From assembly GCA_034620365.1 (NCBI GenBank), contig JAQGEQ010000258.1:248001-312000 (forward strand): a stretch of 64,000 nt of DNA, written 5' to 3'. This DNA is from Pegea sp. RAD2-039 (taxonomy: Eukaryota > Chordata > Thaliacea > Salpida > Salpidae). This document shows positions 39,655-51,914 of the stretch, piece by piece; the stretch's first letter is position 1; each line of letters opens with the position of its first letter. Under the pieces are notes generated by a model that saw only the letters and a program-made list of their open reading frames with translations, ran no database searches and had not been told where the DNA came from. Both the position numbers and the translations under genes were made by a program.

Positions 39655-40648
39655 TTAAAAAAGTATTTCATAGAAACTGCTTGTATTACTACCTATTGTC
39701 ACTGAAATAGATTGATTAATAAAGTCAAAAGTAATCATACAACAGATAATTAAAAACAAACTCAATTCATAAACAACATGTACAAAATTATAAATTAATT
39801 TAGAAGAAGGGTTATAAAATGTTAAAAACAAAAAAATAATATTTATTTGAATACATAACACAGCAACTATCAAAGGTCGCTGCAAAATATTGCTGTAAAA
39901 CAAAGTTTATTCAGACTACAAAATACCAGGGAAAATATTTACTTTTAAAGGAAATTAATCATATAAGCGTTAAAAATATTTTTCAGATTTATTGTCTATA
40001 TTAGTGCTATGTATTTCTATCAGAACAAAAGTATGCATAAGTAAACAACTTTTATTAAACGGTTTAAGCCATTTTAGTTATAGCTGAAAATCATTGATTA
40101 ACTGACCAAAAATTACTATAATATAACACTTCTTATTAGGAAATAAAAAAGACAAAGTTTGTATATAAAGAAATTTTAATAATATAGTCAGATAAATGTA
40201 AATGTGTATTGAATAAATAAAATTGTTTTAAACACATATACGCTGTAATTTCCAAGTACCGAAAAACGTATACAAGTAATAATACAAGTGTTCATGCTAT
40301 TTCAAATTGATCAATTTTATATAAGATATGATAGAAGTTCTTTTTTTACTTTGTGCAGGTTATATATTAGTTGAAGTTATAAAGTCTTACGACGGTATTT
40401 TATTCTAACTGTGCTAAAAGTCAACGCTACTTTTCTATAGAGAAATTTATACTGAAAAACTTTATTTTATCCATCTTGACAAGATCTCTTTCTAATTTTA
40501 AAAATGTTTGAATTTTATAATCTTTTTTTGACCAGAAATCTCTGTGAATATTTAATCTGAACCCTACATAAAACTGATCACATACATTTTCAGCAGTTTT
40601 ATAAGAGCTGAATAAACTATCAGCGTCTATGAAGTAGTTCATATTCAT
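39655..40648 (-). CDS. Candidate two-exon orphan membrane protein
   Basis: Not recognised. Exon 1 at 40431-40648 and exon 2 at 39655-39892 join in phase across a GT-AG intron (donor GTAGCG, acceptor TTTTACAG), giving 151 residues. The first 72 residues are soluble-looking and mixed in composition (YFIDADSLFSSYKTAENVC, FWSKKDYK). The codons include a fair share of C-ending ones, unlike random frames here. The second part has two hydrophobic segments (VAVLCIQINIIFLFL and LSLFLIICCMITFDFI) that could span a membrane. No homologue comes to mind. The splice join is inferred only from phase and signals; exon 1 could equally be a 73-residue single-exon frame ending at 40427. Confidence 0.35.
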
Positions 40649-41019
40649 CGTTTTATTAGAAAGTTTAAAAAAATGTTATCAAAACAATGTCATAACTTTT
40701 TTGGAAGTATATATACATATTTATGTTATTAGTTATTTATTATTATGTTATCTATTCAAACAATGAATTTCAATTGTAGTACATCGTATTTTAGTACGTT
40801 GTAATTTCAAACTTTTAGTTTTGTACTAGTAATCTATAAGTAATTGTACAAGGTAATTGTATAAGCATTGTCACAATTTAATTATGTACGGAAACGCTTG
40901 ACCTCATACAGTTGTTATAGTAAAAAATGCAATATGTCTAAAGATATAAGATTTGTTAAAAATAAACTGTAATTGGTAGTTTAATGAAATCAATATTTTA
41001 AACTACAAAATTAGTTGAT
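40649..41019. other. Short AT-rich spacer
   Basis: No features seen between the candidate orphan gene and the SINE. Confidence 0.4.
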
Positions 41020-41205
41020 TTCTGGAGTAATGTCCTGCTTGGTGACGAAGCAGTTATTACACCTACCTTCTAACTAGGAAGTATCGGGTTCGACCCCAGG
41101 TGAAGACACATTTATAAACTCCTGAGAAAAACCATAAAAAACTCGTGAGAATGTGTGTTAGCGAGATGTACTCTCTTTAGGCACCCTCCTTCGCATTTTT
41201 ATATT
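41020..41205 (+). mobile_element. tRNA-derived SINE (copy 2, most complete)
   Basis: The 5' part resembles a tRNA gene. A weak A-box-like TGGTGACGAAG lies at 41040-41050, an anticodon-arm-like CTTC...GAAG hairpin at 41067-41082, and a good B box GGTTCGACCCC at 41087-41097. These internal signals would recruit RNA polymerase III. A tRNA-unrelated body follows, ending in the block GTGTGTTAGCGAGATG...TTAGGCACCCTCC, shared with 9341-9416 and 50203-50246, then an A/T-rich tail. The D and acceptor arms do not pair well enough for a functional tRNA. Confidence 0.75.
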
Positions 41206-42023
41206 CAAAAAAATAATAATTTCCAGGTAGCTCATTGAACATTGACCTTAGATTTGTATTTGAGTTAAAACAAGGAAACTTCCGAACAATCTATCTGAGC
41301 ATTATTAAATTGAAAAGAATCAAAACTATTTGCATACAGCCAGGATTACCTGAGAATAGCTGATATTAGCAGCTGTAAGTCAAATTAAAAAACTGAAATG
41401 AAGTTCACTTTAAAAGTTTGTGAAAAAATTATATCTACTAATTCTGCAATTAGCTTAGTTCATTTTATTGTATTTCTTAGATAAAAATACGGTGTTAGAG
41501 TAGGTTAAACAAGTTAATTGCGATAATCTATCAACTACATTACATTAATTCACCCCGAAAATCAATTTATAATGATATATATTTATACATAATTATATAT
41601 ATAAATCAAAACATATAAAATTAAAATTGATAACAAATCTAACATCATCTTGTGAGATAGTAGTTAACAAGATTTGATAAATAGGTTTTATTGATAGCGG
41701 AAGAATAAAACTGCAGAAACAACTTTATCTTACTTCACTAAGACTGATCAGGGATTTTACAAGCTACATGAAGCTTAAGTTCAGGCTTCATTAAGAAAAT
41801 TACTGTTAAATAGAAAACTTGTTCAGCTAATTAAGAAATAAGAATCAATTAATATTTGAAAATATAAAATTTGCAGCTGAAAAATAATTAAATCTGTAAA
41901 TCAGATTAACTATAGAAAACAAACTACTGGTTATAGGTTCATGATTAAATTTATTATTCATATAACCACACATAAGCTAAACTATATCAGTTGATAATTT
42001 AAAAGAATCAAATAGTTGGTCAT
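41206..42023. other. 3' flank of ATP synthase delta, no gene seen
   Basis: AT-rich, includes a short run of TATA repeats near 41571-41605. No coding frame. Confidence 0.45.
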
Positions 42024-43502
42024 TCAAGCATCAATAATCGCCTGATTGCAATCAATAGCTATTTGAGCTTCTGCTTTTGCCACATCAGTAGTTGCTGCAG
42101 TGAGTTCATTTAAAGCTTGAGAAAGATTATTTCTAGCGGCCTGAAGAGATAAGAAATATGTTGGGGAAAAGTTGAATCAGAAAACTTCATTTAATAGTTA
42201 GCAGTAGTATTGTCATATCAAAGTTTTACAATTAATTTTAACATAAATAGTAAATATTGTTAATGACAAAAAAATCTTAATTAAATAATATTTATAAAAC
42301 AATAATACTTATTTTTTCATAATTTAATAACAAATAAAAAACTTCTTTGAATTGATAATTATAAATAAGTATTTTAGAATTTATTGAAATAAAAAAATAC
42401 TAACAAGTTGTAAACTAATCACAAGTACAAATGAAACTGATATTGAACTTACATCTTTATCAAGATGATCAAGAGGAACAGCTTCCTCTGCTGTGATTAC
42501 AACAGATGAATCCTCATTCACCGTATAGCTTCCACTACTCACTAATCAAATTAAGAATCAAATAAGCCTCAACCACAAATTTAGTAAAAACAAAATATTT
42601 AAATAATTAATAAATAGCACAAAAGTAATGTTAACGAAATATATGGTACAAAAATTATTGCTGTTTTTTACCAAAGAATTTTTTAGATTCACCACCATCT
42701 TCATAGACAGTCAAAACACCAGGAGCAAGGACACCTAATGTGGGTACATGGTTGGCAAGAACACCAATAGCACCACTGCCAGTTGGAACATCTATTTGCT
42801 TTACCTCTCTACTATTTGCATAAAATGCCTAAAAAATTCCATAAATAGATTTTAGATTTTCAAAATATTATTAAAGCAACCACTTATAACATTTTGATAA
42901 TTTTTAATGTTTGAAATAAATATTCAGATTAGTTTAATGTCTTAACACCAGTAAATTAAAAATATAATAACTAGACATAACTGTAGCCAAAATCAATAAA
43001 TTTTTTACTATAAATTAATAAAAAAAAGTAATAATTTTAAAGAAACCATGAAAAATAGAGATTAGAAATTATGTATAAAATAAAGCAAAATATTAATTAT
43101 CTAAATATTAATAAATATCTTTACTATATTTCTCTTAGATTAACAAACTGAAATATTAATTATAATTATATTATTATCATTAATTATAATTAACTAAAAT
43201 AACAAATTAGTATTATAAAAATTTGCTAAAACTTTTTATAAACTATAATATAAACTAGGTTAAGTAGTTTAATCAATAGTTATTATATCAAGTATAAATA
43301 ATAAAAGCTATTATAAATCTAAAAATAATAGTGAAACTGATATTAGAAAGACCAAGTAGTTCACCTCAGAAGGAGAAGCAAATGTGAAGTCCATTCCAGA
43401 AGTTACACCAACTGCATCAGCATAGCTTCTTGATATCTGTTGTTTCAAAGCAAATCTTTGCAAGATCTGAGATCTTGAAAAAAATCTTGAAATAGAAGCC
43501 AT
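42024..43502 (-). CDS. ATP5F1D: ATP synthase subunit delta, mitochondrial
   Basis: Central-stalk subunit of the mitochondrial F1Fo ATP synthase, equivalent to bacterial epsilon, coupling rotation of the c-ring to the catalytic head. Four exons: 43365-43502, 42672-42828, 42453-42541 and 42024-42140, encoding 166 residues. The first 27 or so residues are Arg/Ser/Gln-rich without acidic residues, typical of a mitochondrial targeting peptide. The beta-sandwich follows, with MDFTFASPSE, QIDVPTGSGAIGVLANHVPTLGVLAPGVL and EDGGESKKFFVSSGSYTVNEDSSVVITAEEAVPL. The C-terminal helical hairpin begins DHLDKDAARNNLSQAL. All introns are GT-AG. The gene diverges from POLD3. Confidence 0.95.
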
Positions 43503-45324
43503 TATTATTTTGAAATGATTCTAACTTTTTACAAATAAAGCTAAAAAAGATAATGAAGTTACTTCAAACATTTTTAATGCAACATAAAATTAAAAAATAA
43601 AACAAAGATAAGAAACAAATATATACATAACATTTATATATGATTAAAAATTTAACATAAAATTATTTTTTTCAAAATATTATAACAGTAAAATTGATTG
43701 ACCAAATATGTGTTAATCTAAATCTACATAATTATTTACAAAACAAATTTAAAAATAATAAAACTGTAGCATTAAAAAAAATTAATATTTAATATATATA
43801 TCAAGCTTGTTAAACAGCATTATGAATAAAGGAATTATAGATATCATTATAACCAAGTGATAAAATATATAAATTAATTTTAATTTCTCATTCAATACAA
43901 TATCAGCAAATAACAACAAATCAAAAATTACGACAATTTATAAACAATAATAATATCAAGTTCAAATATTTTCTACAAGCATACATTTGTCAAAATGAAT
44001 AAAGTGATCTTTGATTAAATATTCTAAAAACTTGATTAAGTTAAAATAACTATACCACAAAAACAACTTTTCATTTAACTACAAATTTCATTTAACAAAT
44101 TGAGATAAAAATGTTAAAACAACATAACCATTAAATGATTTAAGCTTTGATGTTGTCCAAAAACGCAATAAATGTAAATTTAACTGCTATTTATCTATTA
44201 AATTAAATAATTAGCAGCAATTTCTATTGAAATATATCAGATAATTAACAACTTTTATATCATTGTAATTTACTGATAATTAAAATATAATTTTAAGCAA
44301 ATAAAGTAAAAAAGACAACCTAATGTTGTTAAGAATTTACATCATTGAAGGCCGACCTTTAGTTACAAATAAAATGAAAAAAGTGTTTCACACAATAAAT
44401 AATTTAAATTATAAAATTTTGCTAAGGTTATTAAAATGAGATAAGGTTTAAAACTTAAAACAACTTTTTTAAATAAAATTTATTTTATATTAAAGTCTAT
44501 TTTGATATTTAATTTTATTACTGTCGTGTTATAATGTTTGCATCTTTTCTCTCGTAATTATAAATTTTTCTGCTCTTCAACTCTTTTAAATATATGAAAT
44601 AATTATGTTTAACGCTATTTATGGAAAATCTATATGTTTACAAAGTATATTGATGTAATTTATAATAAGAAAGATAAAGTTAAAAGAGACAAAATTAAAA
44701 TGTATTTAATTTTTTTTTGCAACGTTAGTAAAAATCTCTTAAATGTTAATGATAGCAGTTATAACGTAATCAAGAAATTTTGAAATTAGTAGATTTTATA
44801 AAACCGTGAGAATAAATAAATGACATTTTTATTTTTAAGTGAGCAATATAAAAAACTAAACTGAATAAAATGAAAAACAAAATCAAAATAAATGTATAGG
44901 TAAAATGATCGAGGCTTTAGTGTGTTATTTCATTTTTTTATTTTTTCAATCCTCTGGCGTTACCATGAATAATCATAAAGATTGTTAACCCAACATCATA
45001 ATGTGTATTTTTTAACGCTGTCGGAGTCAGAAAAAACAAAAACTATTTATATAAAAACTTACCCCATAAAAAGCTATTTACAAACTTTGATTAATAAACC
45101 TCTCCAAAAAATATTTTCACAGGTGTATTATATATTTTTAGTTGAATTTTTTTATTGAGTTTAGTAGATTTACTTACACAAAGCATCATAATAATATGAA
45201 ACACTGAATTTAGGAACCACTATCTTTTAATTAAAGTCAGTGAAATTGAAAATTTTACTTTTTTCTGTATATGCAAGAGTGTTTTAAATCCAAGATGGAC
45301 CAAAATTATTTAAAAAGAGCTGGT
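43503..45324. other. 5' region of ATP synthase delta, no gene seen
   Basis: About 1.8 kb of extremely AT-rich DNA with no coding-like frame. Confidence 0.45.
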
Positions 45325-45480
45325 TTAATTTATTGTACTCATTTTTATCTCTTCACTTAAACTCTTGACCAAAGCATAGCGTAGACCAAATTGAGACAAA
45401 TCTTGCGTTTTGTTGACAACATTGCCCTTGATAAAATGAAATTTACTCTTAGCAGCTCTTATTAAATCCTTATTTTTCAT
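45325..45480 (-). CDS. Candidate 51-residue small protein or terminal exon
   Basis: Not recognised. A 51-codon frame runs from Met through SKFHFIKGNVVNK, DLSQFGLRYALVKSLSEEIK to a stop. Its amino-acid mix (Gly, Val, Gln, Asp, Glu, balanced Leu and Lys) is unlike the Phe/Ile/Asn/Lys-dominated chance frames of this DNA. Immediately upstream is TTTCTTAG, a good splice acceptor, so this may be the last exon of a gene whose other exons I could not find. It lies alone between ATP synthase delta and POLD3. Confidence 0.3.
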   Translation of the reverse strand: MKNKDLIRAAKSKFHFIKGNVVNKTQDLSQFGLRYALVKSLSEEIKMSTIN

Positions 45481-46161
45481 AATAATGTGTACTTTCTAAG
45501 AAATAACGTTATTTGATTAAAAAATGTTTAATCTTTTTAAAAGTTAGTAGTAATTACTTCTCGGGAAATAATATAAAGCGCCATAGTTTACGTTTTCATA
45601 TAGATTACCCGCCGTTTTGATAAAGCTGCTTATACTTAATTATTAATATTTTAACTTGTTCATGTATATTTTTTAGTTATACTGTTGCTGCAAGTATTTA
45701 CTATTTAGTTTTTTGTAAAGATACTTATTAGTAGCTGTTTTCTAGTGTTCATCAATAATGTATAATACTCTACAAACATAACTTAATTTTATCCATCATA
45801 AATAGGCAAAAGATTAAATTGTTTAATAAATGTAAATGAATAGATTAAAAAAGAAATGATATTTCTAGAAAGTTTGATTTAAAAGATTATTTTTTTCCTT
45901 CTCTGAGTTCATACAAAATCATTAAAATATTCATTTGCTTAGTTTTTTATAGCCTATAAATAAGTCATTTATGAATGATATTTTTTAATTATACATTTTA
46001 ATGTATATCTCTTATTATTTTTTGATTGATGTTTTTACATATTTTATTGTTTATTTTTGTTAAATGAAATGTCAATTAAGTTGGTGAGATAGAAAATGAC
46101 ATATGAGAAAATTTTTTAATTAAAGTATTTTTTATTCTAGTTATTCATCTTATGATAAAAA
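45481..46161. other. POLD3 5' flank
   Basis: AT-rich spacer upstream of POLD3, no specific promoter element identified. Confidence 0.4.
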
Positions 46162-49100
46162 ATGGAGGAATTAGCTGAAAGAATTGATGAATTGATTGAT
46201 GATGATGACAGAATAGTATATACTTTTTTATTTTTAGATTATTTTTTATGATTTTAATAACTTTCCCTGGTTGTTTATAACCTGTAATTTTTTGATTTTT
46301 TAGATTACTTACAAATCAGTGAGCTTTGATCTTGCTCTTCCCATTAATCAATCTAAAGAGCAAGTTCTTTTCTTAATCTTAATTTATTTATAATTTTAGT
46401 GACTAAAACTTTAATTATTTTTCTGCAATTTATTTTTAACTTTTTAATGTTGTTTGTTTTCTGCATGCTTTATTTCAGTTTTGCTATATAATCTTTTTTT
46501 AATTAAATTTTTAATTTTAGACTTCTGGAATATTATTATAAAACAAAAAAATCCAACAAGTTAAATGCTATTTATTTGCTAAGTGGTAAGTGTAATAATA
46601 GTATAATAACTTAGTAACTTCTATAACCTCTTAGAATATATTTTTATCAATTTTATAGCTTCTATGTGTATTCTATTAGAGGAACACTTTAGTTTTTAGA
46701 AAAAATCATTAAAAGAAAATGTCAACTCACTTCAATTATTTATTGATTAAAATATTTTATATTATTTTAGGTATAACGGAATCAGGTGTAGAGTTTCGAC
46801 TTGCTCATAATAAAAAGCTTGTTGAAGAAAAGTTATCATTTATCAAACTTCTGTCTTGCCATATTTATAGTTTACAAAAAATAACGTTAAATTCATCATC
46901 TGTTTTATATAATGTTGATTATGACAAAACGAAAAATGCTTTGGAAAATGGTATCAGGTATGTGTTTGTTTCAACTAATCGAATTTAGTTGTTAAAATCT
47001 TTTATTTTAGTTATAGTCCATTAAAGTATGATGGTAGTAAAAAAATGACTTCTGATGAAGTAGAAGCTTTTAAACAATTAATGATGAAGAACAAACCTGA
47101 GGAAGATTGTTTAAAGAACTCTTTTGGAGCTTCTAGGTTAGTACAACAAAAATATATTTTTTAAAATTATTAATTAACTAAAATGTAAAAAAATGACTTT
47201 CTTTTTTTCAAGTACTTCAAAATCAAAGAAGAAAGCTTCTGGTATTTCTTTATTTACATCCAAACTACCAAAAACAAATGATAAGCAAATAAGTATGTAG
47301 AACCTACTGGAGCTAATTGAATCTTATAATTTTTTTATTTTTAATAACATTAATTTTTACTAAATTATTTTTGACTTACATTTACTGCAAAATAGATAAT
47401 TAATCTGAAATTATATTTCTAAATTTTGTGTTTCTAATTTCAATTATATTTCATTAGCATCAAAGAACACTGAATCAGATGATAACAAAAATGTTTCTGA
47501 ATCCAATGATGAAAAAGATGTTTCTCATGAAAAACCTCTTATAGGTATTTCTGAAAAAAAATTTTCGTTTAATAATTTATTTAAAAAGTTCAATTTTTTA
47601 ATTAATCTTAAATGATCTATAAACAATTACTTTAAATATTTTTCTGAAAGTAATTTTGTTCTAAAATATTAACTCAAAATATATTGAGAATAAACTTGAA
47701 AAATATTGTTGTTTAGATAAAAATGGCAAAAAAACAAAAGTTTCAAAGTCTTCTAGTATGATGATGTTTATGAAAAAAAGTAAGAACTTCAAACTTTTAA
47801 CTGATTTCTTTAAAATACTCTTTAATAAGGTCAGAGCAGTTCTTCTGCTGAAAAAACAATGAAAAAGAAAATTAAAAAAGAGGTAATTACTTCATCACCA
47901 ACAAAACAAACATCTGAAGAAACAGAAAACTTTCATGAAGACTTTCTTGATACTGTTCTTAATAAGAAACAAGTTAGACAAATTAATACAAATAATCAAT
48001 CATTTCCGTAGAATTATTGTGTTAAGTACGATTTGGCGTTTCGTTTTTTTAGTTTGAACAAAAAGTTTCTTTTTAGAAATCTCCCCAAAAAAATAAAAGC
48101 AAAGAGAAGATCGTAATGAAAGATGAATCCGCAAAAGAAAAAAGACCTAAAAAAGTGTTAAAGAATAAAACAAGTCTCAAAAAAGTGGAAGAAGTAGATG
48201 ATGAAGTTGGTTCTACAAAAGAAAATATTGTAGTTGATGACCAGAAAAAAAGGTTAATAAAGTTTTCCATAATTTTTTTTGCTTTGGTAATTGTCTTAAA
48301 GAATAAATAAATCAAATAATAAAAAAAACTTTAAAATTTCTCTTTTTAAAACTAATATGAAATTAAAATCAATAAAATAAATGACTTCAACAACAGGTCA
48401 AAAAAGAAATCTGTAAAGCAAGAACCTAAAATTAAAAAGCGACGAGTTTTTATGGTTAGTTCATTTTCTTCGTAAATCTATTTGGTTACAAATGTTGGTC
48501 GTATTAACATTTTTAGCTTTTTAATCCTTTTACTCAAATAAAAACAGGAGAGTGAATCTTCCAGTGATGAGGATCTATCAGATAAAGAAGAAATTGTTAT
48601 TCCTGCTACGCCAATTAAACAAGCTGAAAAATCGATTTGTATAAAAGTTGGAAGCAAAAATAAGAAAAAGTGAGAATTTTTAAATGTTACAAAGTTAAGG
48701 TTGCTTCGAGAAAAGCAAAAACCCAAGCAACAAATTAAATAAAAGAGCAAACTCTTTGATAGAAGAGCGAACTCATCTAGGCCAGGAAAAGTCTGGAATA
48801 AAACTTACAATCCATAACCAATGCTCATACGTAGACAAAAAAAAAGTATCAGCTTTCACTCCCTTCACTCTTCTTCAACTACAAAACTCAACCAAAAAAA
48901 TAAACAACAAACAGATAGATACAGAAAATTTGATTTTTGTGTTTTTTATTTTAGAGTTCTTAAAAGTCGAACTTATATTGATGATGATGGTAGCATGTTA
49001 ACTAAAAAGGAATGGGAAGAAGTTTCGTGTTCAAGTGATGAAAATGATACTAAAGCTGTTGAAAAAACAAATATTGTTACTTCTGTTGAAATAAACAAAC

Positions 49101-49174
49101 CAAAAAAGCAATTCTCAAAAATCAACCAGAAACAATCTTCCTTAAGAAATTTTTTTGCAAAAAAATCTTCATAA
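46162..49174 (+). CDS. POLD3: DNA polymerase delta subunit 3 (POLD3/p66)
   Basis: Accessory subunit of the replicative lagging-strand polymerase; it links the polymerase to PCNA. Thirteen exons: 46162-46215, 46304-46359, 46521-46585, 46771-46957, 47011-47136, 47213-47292, 47458-47544, 47717-47779, 47830-47972, 48077-48252, 48397-48454, 48548-48669 and 48955-49174, encoding 478 residues. The N-terminal winged-helix region (ITYKSVSFDLALPINQSKELLEYYYK, then IYLLSG and a SLQKITLNSSSVLYNVDYD block) matches POLD3. The middle is a long Lys/Glu/Ser-rich linker with possible phospho-clusters (SESSSDEDLSD). The conserved KSRTYIDDDGSMLTKKEWEE follows. The protein ends in a PCNA-binding PIP box, QSSLRNFF, just before the stop. 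Intron 2 is of GC-AG type. Confidence 0.94.
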
Positions 49175-50202
49175 TTCGTTGAATAAATATGAAGCAATTT
49201 TATTTGATGATTTTGTATTGTTTTGATATCGAATAAAATTTGTTTAAATATTCAGTTTGTTTTGATTATTTTAGTATCGGATTATATTTATCTATTTTAA
49301 ATTTTAAAACTTTTAACCTTATCAAGATCTCTCAAATTTAAAAGTTTTTAAACGATTCATTTAGCTGTTCAACTTTTTCAATAGTATATATGAATTTTTT
49401 ATGAATGTTTCTCAGTTAAATTCACCTCAATAGGATAATTATTGAAATTAATTAGATATAATCATATAATTGTATTCCAACTTGGTGCTATTGTGACAAA
49501 AAGTCAACAATTTGACCGAAAGAAGCATTCGATTATCGTAGTACCTATGAGAGGGCTTAAAATCACAAGTATTTCAGTATCAACGATATTTAAGTTAAAG
49601 TTCTATTCAACTGTTGTTCACTTGTTTATTTTTTCGTCAGGCTTCTAACAAATGAAAAAATTTATATTTAGAAACTCTGAAAATTTCTCAGTTAGTATAT
49701 AAAAAGACTTTAATTTGCAGATTAAAACATAAATTAGCAACAGCACAGCAGGAAATGTTCAATTTGTTTGCTGAGTGCTTCTTTAAATGTTATTTTGATA
49801 GTTTGAACACTTACTAAAAGGTAACATTTTTATTCTTTAAATATATATAAATATTCATGATTTTATTTCTTGTATGTATAGAATATTTCATGACAAGGTC
49901 ATTTGAATAATCTCTAATTACAAGCATTTTGTAGATTTCAAACAGTTTCAAATCTATCTATGTCAGTTCATTTTGTCGTTTAAACATTTTAGCAAACTAC
50001 AGCAAAAGAGTGAATATTATATTTATAGCAAGCATAGAGTTTGAGAATCAGTTAAGTAAGAATCTAGTTATTGTCACACTTTATATTATTAACATTCTAT
50101 GTAATTATGAACTGTTATATAGTACGGAGACTCCAAGTATTACATCTGCTTCTTTCTATCTTAATTATAGATAATAATCATACTATTTGTGAAAATATAG
50201 TT
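49175..50202. other. POLD3 3' flank and spacer
   Basis: AT-rich. It contains the POLD3 poly(A) signal candidate near the start. An open frame at 49442-49648 has somewhat mixed composition but no recognisable relatives. Confidence 0.4.
49182..49187 (+). terminator. Poly(A) signal candidate for POLD3
   Basis: AATAAA seven nucleotides after the POLD3 stop codon; a second AATAAA lies about 50 nt further on. Either could direct 3' end formation. Confidence 0.4.
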
Positions 50203-50246
50203 TAGCGAGAGGCACCCTCCTTCAGGCTTATTGTAGTAACAAAAAA
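50203..50246 (+). repeat. SINE-related 3' tail fragment (copy 3)
   Basis: Contains TTAGCGAGAGGCACCCTCC followed by TTCAGGCTTATTGTAGTAA. It is the same block as in the elements at 9341 and 41020, but with the 12-nt GTGCTCTCTTTA segment deleted. 5'-truncated. Confidence 0.6.
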
Positions 50247-50698
50247 TGTTTGCGTTAAACTGCTAACAGTACTTAGAGAAAATAATAAATCAACTTGGCA
50301 CATAAAAGTTTTTTGATAAACCTGTTAAGTAACTGCTTAACCAACAAGCTCTAAAAATAATAAATAAATACTTCCTTAACCTTCATTAAACCACTACATA
50401 GCAGTCTCACTACAAACGCATTATTCATTTTCGGTTTGCTCTATAAACGAATTTTACAATGAACTTATCTACTTTAGTAATTTCAGTTTAACAATACGTA
50501 AAAAACACCTTTATGAAGAATTTGTATTTTTATCTATTTCATTTTTTTATTCAACCTAGTTTCTTATCTATTCAAATCGTTTTTTGATTAATTGTTTTAT
50601 TTTTGTAAGTAAGAAATACATTTTTAGAACCACTCCGTCTGTTGTATTAATTGATGAATACTTTCTTATGCTCTTCTGAGTTACCGCTGAATTAGGTT

Positions 50699-50839
50699 AT
50701 GTGGTCAACTTTTAAACAATTTTTAGAAGACTCTCCCAGTGAAACGAGTGCTGCTGATGAAGCTGCAAAAAATAAATTACTGATGGAGCTAGTATCGCAT
50801 GAAGCCATGGATAGTGTGAGCTCTCATTTATCTAGTTAA
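50699..50839 (+). CDS. Coding-like short exon or small ORF, unknown
   Basis: Not recognised. A 46-codon frame from ATG contains FKQFLEDSPSETSAADEAAK and LLMELVSHEAMDS, a strikingly non-random, Glu/Ala/Ser-rich composition for this DNA. A splice donor, GTGAGC, lies in frame after GATAGT at 50816. It ends in the same phase as the real first MTMR9 exon at 51915, so it could be an alternative first exon of MTMR9 or an exon of an unseen gene. A TTTTTAG acceptor-like site within its start would also allow it to be internal. Confidence 0.35.
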   Translation: MWSTFKQFLEDSPSETSAADEAAKNKLLMELVSHEAMDSVSSHLSS

Positions 50840-51914
50840 ATACTTTGAATTTCCTTTGTAATAAAATTACTTAGTAACTAAAAGTTACTAAACTTACAAA
50901 GTAAAGAAAATTCAATTCATCAATGGTTTTTATTGTAGTAGCAGTAATAAATAAGTAACCTATTTTGAATTTTTACGAAAAATCTTTATCGATGTACAAC
51001 CAAACTTAGTTTTTTAATGGCATTTTCTGAAGCTGCAAAACACTTTTTAGCGATTTTGATGAAATATTCGTTTGATTAGATAATGCAATCGACTTGAACT
51101 TAAAAATATTTAGTACGGATTTTCCAGATTAAATTATAAAGCATCAAACTTTGATATTTTTAATTAGATACCGAGTGATTCTTTACTCAACTACATTATA
51201 TTTATACATACTAATATTTTGAATGTTTGCATATGTATATTTCTAACATATTCATACGAAAAAAATTTAATCTTCAATTAAAATGTAAATTCTTAAAACT
51301 ATTAAGTTATTACTCAAAGCTCATTGTACTCATACTATTCTTTTATCAATTTCATAAAACTTACCTAAAGTTACAAATTAAAACAGCCTACTAAATATGT
51401 ATCATTCTATAAGGCTAACTTTGAATTGGTTTAATGACTGGATTCGTTTTAATAAAAAAAATTAGCAACTTTTCTATATGATTATTTATCAAACAAAATT
51501 ATCTCTTATCTGTTATTGTCACAATTTATTATTAGATTGTATTAGTGATTAGAAGTTAAACGATGATTCTTTATGTATTTTGATCATAAAAGATCAAATA
51601 TGAATATTTAGAAACGAATTTTCTTATGTTAACCATATATGAACAGGTTTGTTTAATGTATACATGCGTATTCGCTAAACTTTATTTTTATCTTTATAAG
51701 TAAACTTTTTCAGTTAAGGGGCTTTAATTTTATATTATGATATTTTGTAACTTCGATGACCAAAGATTGTTTTTAAAATATCGAGCTTTTAATAAAAACT
51801 TCCATTATACCCATTAAGTTTTAAGCAATAATTGCATGCTACCTGTTTAGTGATAAATTCTGTTTATGGTTAGCTGCAAATTATTTCACTTAATTATTTA
51901 TTAAATTTTATATA
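50840..51914. other. Spacer upstream of MTMR9
   Basis: About 1.1 kb of AT-rich DNA without coding frames. It would be intronic if the 50699 exon joins MTMR9. Confidence 0.4.

Noticed and set aside
41020-41100. Functional tRNA gene
   Set aside because: The B box is good, but the acceptor and D arms do not pair, the A box is poor, and the unit continues into a repeated tail found elsewhere. It is a SINE head.
49442-49648. 68-codon frame downstream of POLD3
   Set aside because: No homology, no splice or promoter context, composition borderline.
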